Assembly (NCBI RefSeq): GCF_009017415.1
Contig: NC_092408.1
Location: 992,001-1,056,000, forward strand
Length of the DNA stretch: 64,000 nucleotides
Reading direction: 5' to 3'
Source: Aspergillus flavus
Taxonomy: Eukaryota; Ascomycota; Eurotiomycetes; Eurotiales; Aspergillaceae
The notes beneath the pieces were generated by a model that saw only the letters and a list, made by a program, of their open reading frames with translations, was not told the DNA's origin and searched no databases. The position numbers and the translations under genes were made by a program. Positions 26,129 through 40,600 of this stretch are shown piece by piece. The stretch's first letter is position 1, and the number at the start of each line of letters is the position of its first letter.

Positions 26129-27748
26129 AGATGCTCTGTGTCGACTTTGCTTGCTGTACAGCTCTTAGACTACCGTTTAAATACAGAAAATACACTATGC
26201 AGTTGCTAGTAGGTCAAGATATTCTCTCCCTCTCCGAATACCCGCCTAGCACGATTGTCCCGTTGATATATATATTATCCTGATGCACCATACAAGTTCC
26301 TTCAACTACCCTATCATACTAGCCAAGGTAGGAATCATAAAATTATCTACGGCAACTCTTTCTAAGATAGAGCAATGTGTTTAGAGTATGATAAATTAGG
26401 ATAAAAGATTGCAATAAAGCCACATGACCTGGAAATATCCTCCCAAAGATAGTGGTGGCTGTAGCTGCATTTCTCACATAAGTAAGTAAGGTTAGTTTTA
26501 CTAGTAATTTTTTGGCCTTAATAATCTGGCCGGGCCAAATCATGAGTCAAGATGGATCTTTCTATCGAAGAGCAGAGGTGTGCTAAAGTGAGTCTCTGCA
26601 CAGGATAGCAAAACATAGATATTTTTAGAAGCTAGTAAGGGAACATTCTTTCCCTCGCGGGCTGATGTCGATCTTCTCCCGTTCAGTTATTCTCTTTGGC
26701 CTCTCCATTCGCAGGGTGGGTCGGCCCTTTCGTATTTGCATCTTCACGAGGCGCAAGGTGCCATCTAGCGTGGCTGCCAAGATAATGTCTTGTTTAAACC
26801 AAGCTAATCTTGGCGGAAACCCTGATTTTGAATTCTCATTCGTGGGTGCATCGTCTGGTGTTGTACTCCGGAATATCTAGCAAGGCAAGGGCCCTGCAGA
26901 TCTACCCTGAAATGCCCCGCTGGCTGTTCCTCACGACGGAATTTATCCGAGAAATACGACTCGTATGGACTGATCGGCAAGCTAAGCGGAGGACACGCAT
27001 GGTATGTATTGACGTCAATCTGCAGGATAGCGTTAAATGTATGGTGATCTCAGTCATCTTCCCTTCGACCGCGAGACAAAGATCTTTCACAACTATGGTT
27101 GAGGAGACATCCAATAACACGCGCAAGGGGCCGGGTAGTTTGCTAGAATACTAGATTTAATGATAAAACGAGTACAGAACTATAGAGAACGATTCATTTA
27201 ATGGCTCCAATCATGATTAGTTGTATGTAGCTCCCGTGCAACTCCACCAAACACGAGATGTTACCTTGTCTTCGGACGAGAGATGCTACGGCTAGGCATG
27301 ATCAGCCCGAGCTATACTAACGGATACGAGCTATGCTTAGGTGTGCTGCAGGTGCTTGTTTAATTGCCCTCCTCACTGCATCCCCAGTCTCCATAATCCG
27401 ACTATCCTCGCAAACTCTGACCTCATCGGGCTAAATCTCTCAGGCTGACGATGCAGATGGACACCGAATTGATGAAGATCTCTCGTATAGCTAGACATGG
27501 TGATTCTCGAAATAGAACCAGACCGGAGACGCAGTATGTGATAGCCATTGGGAGTCACATAGGATAGGACTTCAATACGAGTTGGAGTTAGTCAGACGAA
27601 AGGATATCACCCCCGCGAGACCAGATCTACTCTATATAAAGATCTCATTGACTGTCCCTGAATCTCCTCCTTTAGCATCACTCAGAGAACTCAGAGACCA
27701 CCACCTGAACAATACAATTTAAGAACCCTTTACACTTTCAAATTCACA
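26129..27748. other. Gene-free stretch, promoter of the next gene at its right end
   Basis: Scattered short frames only; none has recognisable domains. A TATATAAA box at 27633-27640 lies about 110 bp upstream of the secreted-protein start codon, and the intervening sequence is CT/CA-rich, as in many highly expressed fungal genes. Confidence 0.45.
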
Positions 27749-28197
27749 ATGCGTTTCTTCCTTGCCATCTCGGCTCTTCTGGCCGTTGCCACTGCAGCCC
27801 CAGCCTCGACTGCGCAGAACCTTCAGGATCTTCAGAACAACGCCGCTGCTTTCACCGAGGCGAAGAAGGCCGCCGGATGTGACTGGCTTGGTAGGCGGCT
27901 ATTGGCAAATTCTCGCTATGCAATTTACTGATATCCTTTGATAGCCTGTGTCTCCTCTCTGGCTGGAGAGAGCGCTGCATGTGCAGCAGCTGCAGCAGAG
28001 CTCGGTGCTAGTATGCTTGCCATCTCCCCATGTCAATATTCTAAATATCTTACTGATTTGGCATTCTAGATCCCATTGCCGATGCCGCTTGTATCGCTTC
28101 TGTTGGTACCTCTACTGTGAGTTTCATATCGTCTGTCATTTATTGTATAATCTCATTCTTACAATTAAAACAGGCTTCGTGCAAGAAGTGTGGCTAA
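27749..28197 (+). CDS. Small secreted cysteine-rich protein (fungal calcium-binding-protein-like)
   Basis: Four small exons (27749-27890, 27945-28010, 28070-28116, 28174-28197) splice cleanly into 92 residues. The N-terminus is a signal peptide (MRFFLAISALLAVATAAPAS). The mature part has six cysteines: one in AGCDW, one at LACVSS, one at SAACAAAAAELG, one at DAACIASVG, and two in CKKCG at the C-terminus. The arrangement and size match the fungal calcium-binding protein (CBP) family of small secreted proteins, which includes Histoplasma Cbp1-like members. Role in this fungus is unknown. Three introns of 53-59 bp in a 280-base coding region is dense. An upstream TATATAAA and CT-rich leader suggest strong expression. 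Confidence 0.75.
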
Positions 28198-30602
28198 GCA
28201 GCTGCGGTGAAATATATCATGGATACTATGGATGGGTATCAACAAAGTCAAAGGATGTTGAGTGAATGGACTTACTGGACGCGTTTGTATTTGAAGGGCC
28301 TGTATATGTCATTAGTGATGGGCTTGGAGGAGTGAACTGCCGAGTGTGACTTACTGAGAAATGCATACACGATTTCGATTCCTACGTACCCGCAAGTATG
28401 AATCACTATCTTAAGTGGCGATCCCAAATAAATCCAATTAGAAGAACAAGCGTAAAGCGGATATTGACCTGAATCGATCCTCCCATAGATTGAAAACCTG
28501 CAGCCTCCTGTCCTGACCAGTTAGGCAATGAAGAACCATCTGTGAACGCCCAGAAGCAATCTCCACTGCGTCCCGGAGGCCCCTATGTGGATTCAAACTA
28601 CAATATAAAAATCCGACTTAGGGCTTCTGCTGCCTCTGTTATTCCTGAACTAATGATATAGAAGAGATTATGATTTATCCAGGGACTTGTCCGAACGACC
28701 GGTCTCAAGTATATTGAATCTACAACACAATGCTATAGCTAGCAGATATTGATTGTCTCCGGACAAGGATTAGGGATCTAGAGTGGGAAGCAAACTTAGG
28801 TCTATGTGAATAGATAACTTCAAAAGCCCTTCATTATTACAGGAGCTTTTAAGGTATGGCTTGCTCGCTCAAAAAAGGAAAGCCAAACTCTGGAAAACTA
28901 CAGAACCGGAACTCAGGCCCGTGACTGCGTTTTGTCTGATGAGTATGGACTTGGACCATGAGCGTTAATATAAATTCTTTCACCGTGTTTATGTTATTTA
29001 TGTAAAGGTGTTTGAAAATGGTGCTAGTAAATACTTCTGCATATCGCTGAATATACTGGAAATTATTCGCGTTGGTTCTTGTCTTTAGTTTGACTAGCGC
29101 AGGCGTGGGGGACAAGAACTTGTAATTTGGCTTAATTTGTTGTTCACGACAATTGAGACTGCGCGCTTGACATATAGCCCCCAGTTCTACCACGTGGAAA
29201 CACTAACCGCTTTATGGTACAGATATGGTTTATATGTTTATTATACCTCTTTAGCTCTCCGTAGCGAATACCCTGCTCAACCGGTTGAGTGAATCGGGAA
29301 TTATGGACTGGATATGGATAATGAGCTTTAGGGATGGTAGACATAGCTCGAGGGAACGCGAGACTCGAATCTATTAATAGAATAACATGGCTTCAGGCTA
29401 ATAGGTCCTGGGAAATATTTAGACGTCTTGAGAGTATACCAATGAGGCCCTTCCCGAGCTGTGAGACTACAGGCATTGGTGTATTATGAGAACATAAAAT
29501 AGGACATGGGCAAAGGATCATCTCGATAGCAACGACACGCCTGCCCCTACCAGACTCTGCGCGGGGCAACATTACGGGCGCTTTATTCACCTTCTCCGAG
29601 AAGCAATCAACCAATTTATCCCTGATACTGCTCAGTCTCTCAGATTTGCACCTAGCCTACTCATGCTGTGCATGACTGAGGTAACGGATCTCATACAAAA
29701 CATATTTACATCTTCCCTCAACTGGACCAAAGGAGGTGTAGGTTTTCGGTTCCATACTAAAATGCCCTGGCAGACAACTTTGCGCTGATTGAGGTCGTAC
29801 ATCAACACGCTATCGCAGCGCTAGACCTGCTTCCTTGTTTGCTTCCCACCTGAATGGCTAGCATTTTTTTTGGCCAATTGTTATCATCGGGTCGTGCCTT
29901 GTCAGTGACCAAGACAGAGATTGCTTCCGACATGTACTTCAAGTGGATTCCCTGGGTGCACAAACTGCAGGATATCCTATCCACGCTATGGGCAAAAGGG
30001 ACCCCGCCATACTACGGTCCCTGCGGGCTACAAAAGCGTCTATTAGTCGAGAGATTGACGTTGTATCTTTAGTAATGTTAAACCGTTTCTGTGCTCGAGA
30101 ATTCTCCACATTTGCGAACCTAGCCCATCCGGCTTTACCTGCATCTTGTATCCCTCAAAACCAAGTAAATGTAGATATTTGCCGCACCTAGGTAAGCCTC
30201 ACCCCGGCCAGAACCCCAAGGAAGTAAATTTCAAGGGATTATTGTAACACCATCGACTTTCTGGAGTGGACCTAGCAAAGTAAAAGTTCTGGGTCATTTG
30301 CGGGGGTGGCACAGACAGCCGATACCGACATGGCATATGTTCGCCCTATCTTCTACCAATGATGAGAAAGTAGGTAAATAATCGCAAATGCAGGAGGAAT
30401 GAACTGTCTGTCCCAGGATTCGGTCCTCTGGGCCAATGGAAGACATCTATAACGCATTATCCTTGGACATGCAGCAAGCAGCTTAGGTCTAACCGAGGCC
30501 TACTTCACAATAAAAGGGATGCCCCGAGTTGGCATTTGCCATCCTCTCGACATTGCACCTTTTGATCAATCGTGATTCAGATTATCCTTGCTTTTGTTCA
30601 TC
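28198..30602. other. 2.4-kb stretch without a supported gene
   Basis: Both strands carry only short, low-complexity frames without domains or plausible splice chains. I see no repeat family. Confidence 0.45.
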
Positions 30603-32195
30603 ATGGAGCCATCACAAGCTGTTGATCAATCTCCTTACGCTCGTCCTAGCTTCAAGGACATGGAGGGTAAACCGAAACATTCGATTAAAACAGCGGAGGA
30701 GGACTCTATTCAAATAGTCAACTCGGACGCCCCATTACACATCTGGGGTGCCCTTGGTATGAATTTTACTATCACCGCCGCCCCAATCTCTATCGGCTCC
30801 TTTCTTGCCTTAGCCATCGGGCTTGGTGGGCCGCCCTTTTTCTTCTATGGCTTTCTGTTCACTGGACTAGGGCAGCTTATCCTTTGTCTGGCTGCCGCAG
30901 AGATTGCCTCGTCAAGGCCACATCCAGTAGGTTTGTCCAGGTCACATGTTGTTCCATAGAGGAGGTGTTTAGTGCTGACATGAATTAATCAAGGGCAACC
31001 ATATCGGGTAGTGTGCCTAGGACCACAGAAGTACAACCGTCTTGCGGGCTACATTCTTGGTTGGCTGACGAATGGTGCTTGGCTTCTGATATATAACACC
31101 ACTGTCCTCTATACTTCTGAGATTCTTATGGCAGTTGTAGAAGTGTCAATACATCAACATTCTTCTCATTCAAAGCCCTGGCACCACTTCTTGGTCTACG
31201 TGGGGGTTTGCATCAATGCCCTGGTGGTGAATCTTCCCAAGGTGATGGACTGGTCTCTATCCGCCTCGCTAGTCTTCATTAACGGCGCCGCGCTTTTCGT
31301 TCTGATCACACTGCCAGTCCGCGCCAATCCCAATCAGAGCGCGACTGCTGTATGTGTGAGCGTCGCGAACAATTCAGGCTGGGGCTCCGCTGCGGTAGTT
31401 TTCTTTCTGAACGTGTTGCCTGGACTAGCCTCCTTGGGCACCTGCGACGCAGCAACGCATATGTCAGAGGAGCTCGAGCTGCCGATTCGCGATGTGCCCT
31501 GGGTAATGGTTGGGTCCGCACTGCTGAGCTATCTAGTGGTCATTCCAACCATGACCATTTTCCTCTTTTGCATTGTCAATCCAGAGGCTATGTTCTCTCC
31601 AGTTGGGGGCCAACCATTGATCCAGTTGGTATCCGACGGTCACGCATCTAGAATGCTTACTGCAATACCCAGCGCCTTAATCGTGGTAGGCTTCGCAATC
31701 GGCAGCTGGGAGGCCTTGATCAGCTGGAGTCGGCTGTATTGGTCGTTCTCACGGACCAACGGCTTCCCATTTTCCAATTTCACTGAAAGAACAACGGACG
31801 GTGTCCCTGTCAACGCACTGATCCTAGGCACTGCTCTGACCATCGTAATTGGAGCCATTCAACTTGGATCAACTACCGCTCTAAACGCCGTCCTGGGAGG
31901 GGCTAGTCTGTGCTCTGGCTTTTCTTGGATAATCGTACTCAGCTTTCGTGTGTGGCGGGGCAACGACGCCCTTGATCCACAGCGCTGGCTTAACCTGGGG
32001 AAGTGGGGTCGTTCGTTGTCTGGATTTGCAATTCTCTGGAATATGTGGATGATTACTTGGGCGTCATTTCCACTCTTGCTTCCTGTGACCCTGTCCTCTA
32101 TGAATTGGTCTTCATTGGTGACGGTCGGTGTTGTCGTGATCAGTTTTGTTTACTATATTCTGTTTTACCGATACAGGAGTGATGAGATGGAGTAG
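30603..32195 (+). CDS. APC-family amino acid/choline-type permease
   Basis: Two exons (30603-30930 and 30994-32195) encode 509 residues. A hydrophilic N-terminal tail of about 45 residues precedes a chain of about a dozen hydrophobic segments. The first is in GALGMNFTITAAPISIGSFL, and later ones include WLTNGAWLLIYNTTVLYTSEIL, VFFLNVLPGLASLGTCDAATHMSEE and GSALLSYLVVIPTMTIFLF. The segment DAATHMSEELELPIRDVPWVM is a strong mark of the fungal APC permeases that carry amino acids, GABA or choline (HNM1/UGA4 type). It acts at the plasma membrane. An in-frame Met 15 bases upstream is possible but MEPSQ fits better. The substrate cannot be read from sequence. Confidence 0.88.
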
Positions 32196-33653
32196 GTTAT
32201 ACACAAGGATGGTCCCTACTTTGTCATAGTGCTGCCTAGTTTCTCAGAAAATACATCTTTTGTTATTCTATAGCCCTGACTCTCTCCTGTTAGCAAACCT
32301 TTCTCCTAGTATTTTCGACATACGCTGCTATCCGCGTCTTCGTATTTGCCTTGGATGGATCAAACCTCGACCACACGACTTGGCTCAGACACGTACTATA
32401 TGCCCCAAAATTGACATGTGGGGGGTTGGTTCTCCAAGTAATGCTTATCAACTTTAGCGTTTCAACATCCGAGGTGAGGTTGCCAATTGGAAACGTGGTA
32501 GACACCATCGATCTACCGAAAACCTAATTGACCGAGGTAAAGGTGGAGCTATTTCACAGCCTATCTAGGTGCTAGAACTTAGTGTCAACCTTAACACCCG
32601 GAGGCTTCGGAGGCCCGAAGCAAGTGGAGATGGGATCGGTGTTAGTCCACTTATGTCCGGAGACCTGAGTACTATGGAGTAGACAATAGACAAGCCCGGG
32701 GAGCACAACCTCCGTGCTTATGCTGTGCCACTCGGAGCTTGGATCTTTATTTCGTATGTCGGGGCTGCCTGTCAATATTGAGCGTTAATCTTGTTACGGT
32801 AAAACATACGCCGTAGATAGTTGACTTTACTCTTCCAGTTAACTCTTCATATGAGCGACTTGGGTGCGGTAAAGCTTGTTGCGGGGATGATGGGGCCAAT
32901 CTGAAAGCTGTTATACTATGCTATGTCAACTATACGAAGTGGCTATCTCCTCTATACCCACTTTCTCTTAAAGAGGTTCAATGTGCTGTAGCTCTAATGG
33001 CCTTCATAAACGATCCGACTCTGGAAATGTTATGTTACGGTAATTCTACCACGTACTGCACCATATGAGGCTAGTAATGCACTTGCATATGCAGTAACTT
33101 TTATTACATGAATACCAACAGCTTACGGTGGCGAAAAGATAACACCCACATTCTCGACTCTTCTGATTTCAAAGCCAACCCACTCGAGTCCGTCTCAACG
33201 CGAGATATCGCTCGCTAGTATACTTGTTATCCACAAAAGCGAGGGCCCAAGGGAGTATTTTGTTTCCTTTGGTGGGGACCAAATTGATGCAACTTTATTT
33301 CAGGCGCGACATTTTCCTGACTTGGATGGGAACCTAGGGGTTTTAGGGAATGAAACTTTCACGAAAACAACCTCATGGATCTAGATTATATCCATATTAT
33401 TCAGATAGAGATTCATGCGGAGCCGCGGCTAACTCAATATAAAGTCGAGAAGTATGTATGGCTACAGTCTATCAGAGATTGTATGATGGCGTAGATAGGA
33501 ACTGAACATTTAACTCGCTTCCGCCCAGTCTTTGAACTAGCAAATCACTGCCAGGAATCACTTCTCTCTTATATCTTCAATCAGACACTCCATTAATCCA
33601 TCTGAAACGGCGTCCATACCCTGCCTGTCAAAGCGAATTTGTCCTGTGCCAAA
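32196..33653. other. Stretch without a supported gene
   Basis: No gene recognised. The right end is the promoter of the nitronate monooxygenase gene, with CTTATATC near 33570. Confidence 0.45.
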
Positions 33654-34845
<1,192 letters not shown>

Positions 34846-36130
34846 TTTACATCACTTTGTTGTTCTTATAGTTCTAAAATGTCACTCTCACTGGCTTGTG
34901 CTATCCAACTGTATTGTACCGCACGGTATACAAATGGAATTAAAAGATTAGCCTTAGTCAAACATGACATTCTCTGGAGGATAAAGATCTATGTAATCAC
35001 TTCTAAACTGAGCCAGCCTTGAATAAAAGATGGTCTTGTCAACCAAATTGCCCATCTAAGATATTAGCCTTCTGGGCAATGTACTAGTTTCCAACGACAT
35101 AATAAATGTCTCAACTAAAATCAGTCCACTGTTAAGCTCAGCCTGTTTGCTTGAGCCATCAGAAACACCAGCTGCTTAAGCTGGAAAAGGCTCTGTCCTG
35201 TTAAGTTAAGGCTGATGCATATCAAATTCGAACAGGCTTGGCCAGAACGGGAAATCCTGGCACTATACCGAAAGAGGATAAGCGAGATTATCTCCAGCTG
35301 TGGAATACGCTAACCGTTTACAGATGGAATCCATTCCATTCTTCGCAAGCAATACCAAACTCAGCATTGAGCTATTCCCAACAAGGAAACCCCTTACCTC
35401 GGTACCCGCGGGCTTCGAAAACCAAAGTCTACCATTAATTAGCCTTTCCAGGTCATACATGGCCTACGAGTAGTACCTCAATATAGGGTTTATTACCAAA
35501 CTGTACTAATTCTTGGAAATGTTATAACCTTAAGCTGTCGGTAGTGCTGGAACCTTCCTCTATCTGTTCTAACTCTAGGATCCGCGGTTCCGATGTATCT
35601 TCAAAATCTTGGCACACATTTAGGGGTTGCAAGATTGAGTCCACTCTGTATCTAGACGCAGCCGAGCAGGCTCTGTAAAGAAGATTAACTTTTAGAGTAA
35701 GCCACAACAATGGTACCCTTGGTATTCCCCCAGACTCTATCCTCCACATTACATGTCCTCGGAGACGGAGAGTACGGAGTAGATATGGGGTAGCTCCACC
35801 ATCGATCCCGAGGAAACATCGGCAGCTAATCTCTCCGTGTTGACAAATCAGTACCCCTGCCTGACAACGGCGAAGCTCTGGCTTGGACGAGGCAGTGATC
35901 GTTATATCCCGTGAACCTTCTCGCGGCGAATTCCTCGAAATAATTTAAACATGTCGCTCACATAGCTTTACGCGGGAAAGATATGTTAGCGGTCTATCTG
36001 CCCTCAATGGGTTTGCGGGCACAAAGCGAGATTATCGATATACCTCTCACTTGAACCACCTGCTACAAAGGCAATACCTCATAACACCGTTGTACCTACC
36101 CCCAAATCGCTCAGACTCCGGCTGTCAAAA
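34846..36130. other. Stretch without a supported gene
   Basis: About 1.3 kb with no supportable coding region. The right part is presumably the regulator promoter. No zinc-cluster exon was found for the downstream regulator. Confidence 0.45.
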
Positions 36131-37655
36131 ATGGAGATACTATTTGACTATCTAGAGGAGGATTCGTGGAAGGGGTTCATCGATTTGACTCCTCGGACAC
36201 CATCGTCTTCTCCAGAGGCATGCTCGACAAACTATTTACCGGGGTTTGTGAGGCCCATCCACACGACGATAAGTGAAGCTCAGTATGAACACCTTTTACT
36301 ACAAGGGGCATTGACCCTACCAAGCTTTCCACTTCAACAAGCCCTGTTACAGTCATTCTTCGAATGTGTGTTACCCAGTATGCCAATCATAAACTGGCAG
36401 ACCTTTATCAATATTGTGAGCAACAAAGACGGTGGCCAAGGCCGGATAAGCTTGCTTCTGTTCCAAGCAATCATGTTCTCAGCAACCGCCTTTGTCAACC
36501 TTGACCATCTTCAAAAAGCTGGCTACTCAAGCCGAGAGGAGGCTCATGAAGCTTTCTTCGAAAAAGCACATGTTTGTGACTCCCAACGTAATTCGCGAAG
36601 CTTTGTCCAGGCTAACCACATTATAGCTTTTATACCAGTCGCACTACGAATCCGATCCTCTCACCAACCTTCAAGCCCTCCTTCTCATGACACACCGTGC
36701 CAAAGCCACAGACGGGAAAGATAGTCGATATTGGATTGAGGTTGCCATTTCACTGGCACTGATGATGGGGCTCTTCCGAGACCTTCCCAGCGGCTATGCT
36801 GGGCACCACAGTCAGAAACTTCACAGACGAATTGCCTGGACATGTTACACGGCGGACTCCTTGATCTCGTTCAGGCTAAGATGCTTGCCGCTGATCAGAA
36901 GTGTCGATTTCAACCTTTCCATGCTCACTGAAGAGGACTTTGACTTTAACCACATACCCATGGAGAGCCGACTCTTGCTTCCTGGGTGCACTTTCATTCG
37001 GAATCTAGAGGTCCAAAAGTCCCTGGCCAGTATCTGCATTTCGCAGGCCCAGTTATGCTTATGCATCAGGAGAGTTTTGAATGTGCAGGCCAGGTGTAAC
37101 TCAACGGAATTATCTTCCGAGCCCACCGGCAAGACACCAGATTCTCCAAACAAACACCACTCAGATTATCTCACCAGTATTTGGATGTCTCAGAAGGCAT
37201 TGGCCGATTGGGAATATTCCTTGCCGCCCATATGTCAACGCCCCCCCACGGTCTTTGGGTTCAGCAGTGATGAAAGTCCGATAGTTGCTGTCCACCGCAA
37301 CGTTTTGCATATGGTCTATCATGGGGTGGTCTGCGTACTATATCAGTCCCAAATATTTCAATCGTCGGCCTCCCGCATGCAGTATGCAGCTCGACAGATT
37401 ACTGAGATTGCCAACGAGTTAGATCAGATGAAGACTCTTCATTCGCTCCCGATTATCGGTTCTACAACAATACTGATTGCGATGATAATCCACCTGGCAG
37501 AGGTACAGACCTCTTCTCCCGTAAAGCAAGGGGTGACCATGAGGGACATTCAATCATGCATTGAACTGATGAAAAGGCTGCAAGATGTGCATTCATGTAT
37601 GGACATTGTCACTCATCTTATACTGACTACCCTCCAAAGGTGTTCCCCGTCATAG
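36131..37655 (+). CDS. Fungal-specific transcription factor domain protein (CTF1-like) lacking a zinc cluster
   Basis: Two exons (36131-36571 and 36627-37655) encode 489 residues. The N-terminal block (LQQALLQSFFECVLPSMPII), the middle YWIEVAISLALMMGLFRD and RRIAWTCYTADSLISFRL segments define the fungal-specific transcription factor domain of the cutinase transcription factor 1 type. The CTF1 family normally begins with a Zn2Cys6 domain, but none is encoded here and none is visible upstream. It starts directly at MEILFDYLEEDSW. It may regulate the adjacent permease or nitronate monooxygenase by partnering another factor, or it may be truncated. The intron uses a GTTTGT donor. Confidence 0.75.
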
Positions 37656-40600
37656 ACTGGAATGGCTACGAGGTCGTTGTCCAAACCAAAGGCTAGATTC
37701 GAGAATCTACAACAACATATATGGGTGTACTAGCTCCTTGTCATCTGCGAATGTTGAGCACTGGACTATCCAACACCAATCAGTATCTCTGGGGTTCATA
37801 TTGCTCCATCCTGAAGGCCATGGCGCACTGGATAGAGAATAGTACGTTCCACGAAGAGGTCCTCCGACTTCTAACAGACTATTGACGTTAACACAAGGAA
37901 TTCAGTCTACAGCAAGATGCTGACACTGGGAGCACACGGGTGCATCACGATTTGCCTTAAGATGGCGCCGAACTCGGCCCATATGTCCGACCTTTCGGTA
38001 TGCAATGGAGCCGTTCCGAGGACATTTACCATCTCTGATGATATTGCCTCGTTTGTCGGCCACTTTCATTATGGGTGATATCTTGCACCCTACCAAGTGA
38101 GGTTCGGAGCCCCCAGAGCCAGATAACGCGAGGATTCCGAAGATTCCAGCGACCTTAATGCCAAGATACCTTTCACCAGAAGGTTCGTTCCCATCAAGCG
38201 TATAGTTTAGATGGGCGGATATCGAAGCGACATACAAAGCCTACTCAAGTCCCAGGACACTGTATCCTGGAATGTCGATCTTCAATACAATATTCACTTT
38301 CTTGGAAAGCCGTTCGGTTGGCAACTTGCCTTCGGGAGAGGTTTTGGCTACAAGCGCTGAATTACTCATCTAATACACGATCGGAGTTCTGCGAGGAATT
38401 GCAGAGGGAAGTTTGTCATTTCCTATGAGTTGGAAGCCGCTGCAAGGAAAGGATGAGAAGTTGAAATTGAGCGCACGTATACTTTTTAGAGCCCGAACAC
38501 TCTCACAATCCGTTCAAAATAATACTCCATGATGCAAACGTGGATCCCTGGTCTTGTACTCTTTCACTTTTTTCAAAGTCTAATGTCAAAATGATATATA
38601 ACCTGCAATACTTTCAACACTCTTCTAAACAACCCTAGTTCTCCGGTTTATACAGTGCTATACTAGACTTTCTTATGCTGAAAATCCATTTCCGGAATAC
38701 CGGTTCGACAATCTAGGATGTGGTACTGACACAACTATGATAGGTAGCAATACCTTTTTTACCAGTCATATATCTTGTGAATTATCCCTGTAACGAGACC
38801 CGACCAAGCCACTAGCCTTTTAAATAAATACTGCAACCTTTAAATGCCTCTTCCTTACAGATATGGATAGTATAAGATTCCCCGATCCTTCAGGCGCTGC
38901 GAAAAAGCCAACGAGCGTAATGGAATAACGAATCTGGACGCCCTGTAAGTATTTTACCCATAAAGTAAACAAGTTACCATTCATATATGGGGGCCAGTTC
39001 CAAAATTACTTTTTCTGGCTGCGGTACTGTTATCTATCTATTCACCGGACCTACCCAGACCTTGAGGGATGAAACTGTAGCAGCTGGATAGCAATGTTGA
39101 TCTTCAATCACTCAGTCATTCGTTTATAATCTTGCTCAGCTCGATGATAGGACCATATAATGGGATACAGTATAGCAGAATACTTAGAGTCGTGCGAAAT
39201 GAGATAGGATATGCTGCTAGGTGTAGATGATGTTGATGCAAGGCCGCCAGCAGTGGTTAAGTGAGATTCAAAACTTAGATTTATTAGCTATCGTTGGAGC
39301 TATATCCTAGCGCAGATGTTGTTCTACTTGGTCGACTGGCTGATTGCGGAGATTATTATTATAGTAACTGGAAAGAAGATTAATTATACTTTCCTTGCAG
39401 GACAGTACACTGCTCGGGGATTGAGGTGGAAATCGGACTATTAATCTCCACGCCTGTTTAGTTTATCTACTGTAGGTGATTGTTTCATGCAGATGGTGCG
39501 AGAAGATACGGCTTTTCTATCTATATATTGGTGAAAGTCAAGGTCCATCCTTAACTGAATGATATAATGATCTTGCTAGCATATAACCAATATGAACATC
39601 AGGTTTGTCTAGGTCGGTATTGGTCGATAAGTATATCGAAAGCAATTCTGGTTCGTACAAGACAGTGTAGCCATCTACCAACGTCACAGGTGGGATTTTA
39701 CTCAGTTTACATCTTATATTTATTGCTCATGATTAGCGCCAATATATCTAGCACGGGTTGCTATGAATACTGGGTGCTTTCATGTATCATGTATTCATAT
39801 TCATTGAGACCGGCAGCAGTTCGTCTAGCCGTGGGATTTTACCGGCTTCAAATCCGCACGGCCATACATTCAAAACCACTATCCGTAGTCTCTACGTGGC
39901 CGTCGCTTCAGGTTTATACTTGGGGGATAACAATGCTCATTCATAGTCCTCAAAATGCACTCCTCACCAGTTTCTCCCCAGTATTCTGCAGTAATTTCCT
40001 CCAACGCCCGTCTCCTAACCGCCTCTTGCAGGTCGATATTTCCAAGGTCGCAACCTTCCCAAGAGCCATCCATGGAGATTATCAGACACAAAACGTCCTC
40101 TGGGATCCTGGTCATCGGAACCCACGACAATCTGAACATGCCACTCTTAACGTGGCTGTGTAGGGACCTCCACTGTGTTCTCGTGTTCTTGTAAATAGGG
40201 TTGTAGCGAGCAGCGACGTAGATGAGTACCATCTTGTTGATCTTGTAGTTGGTTGACCGGGTTGATGAAGATGTTGGGAAGTAGGGTCATTCGTAGTGGA
40301 GCTGAGTCTTGAGTGTTATAGAATATGTCGAGGCAATGAGTCCTCGACTCAGCGGGCTTTGTATGGGATCTTTATACACGTCAAGTGGACTCTTTGTACA
40401 ATCTATCTCTTCGTGTATAGTGCAGCTCTCCGTATGTCACGGTACTTCCGTGACATATATTGGCGCTCCACAGCCGAAAAGTCCGAGTAAGAACGGACAT
40501 TACCATTGTTAGGACGTCCATCAGAGTCAAAGACTGTAGAACTTCGTAAATGATCGGCATTTCTGCAGTGAAGATTATGGGATATGCCAAACCAGTGGCC

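Noticed and set aside
29802..30191. Short frames on both strands before the permease gene
   Set aside because: No motif, no plausible splicing and unremarkable composition.
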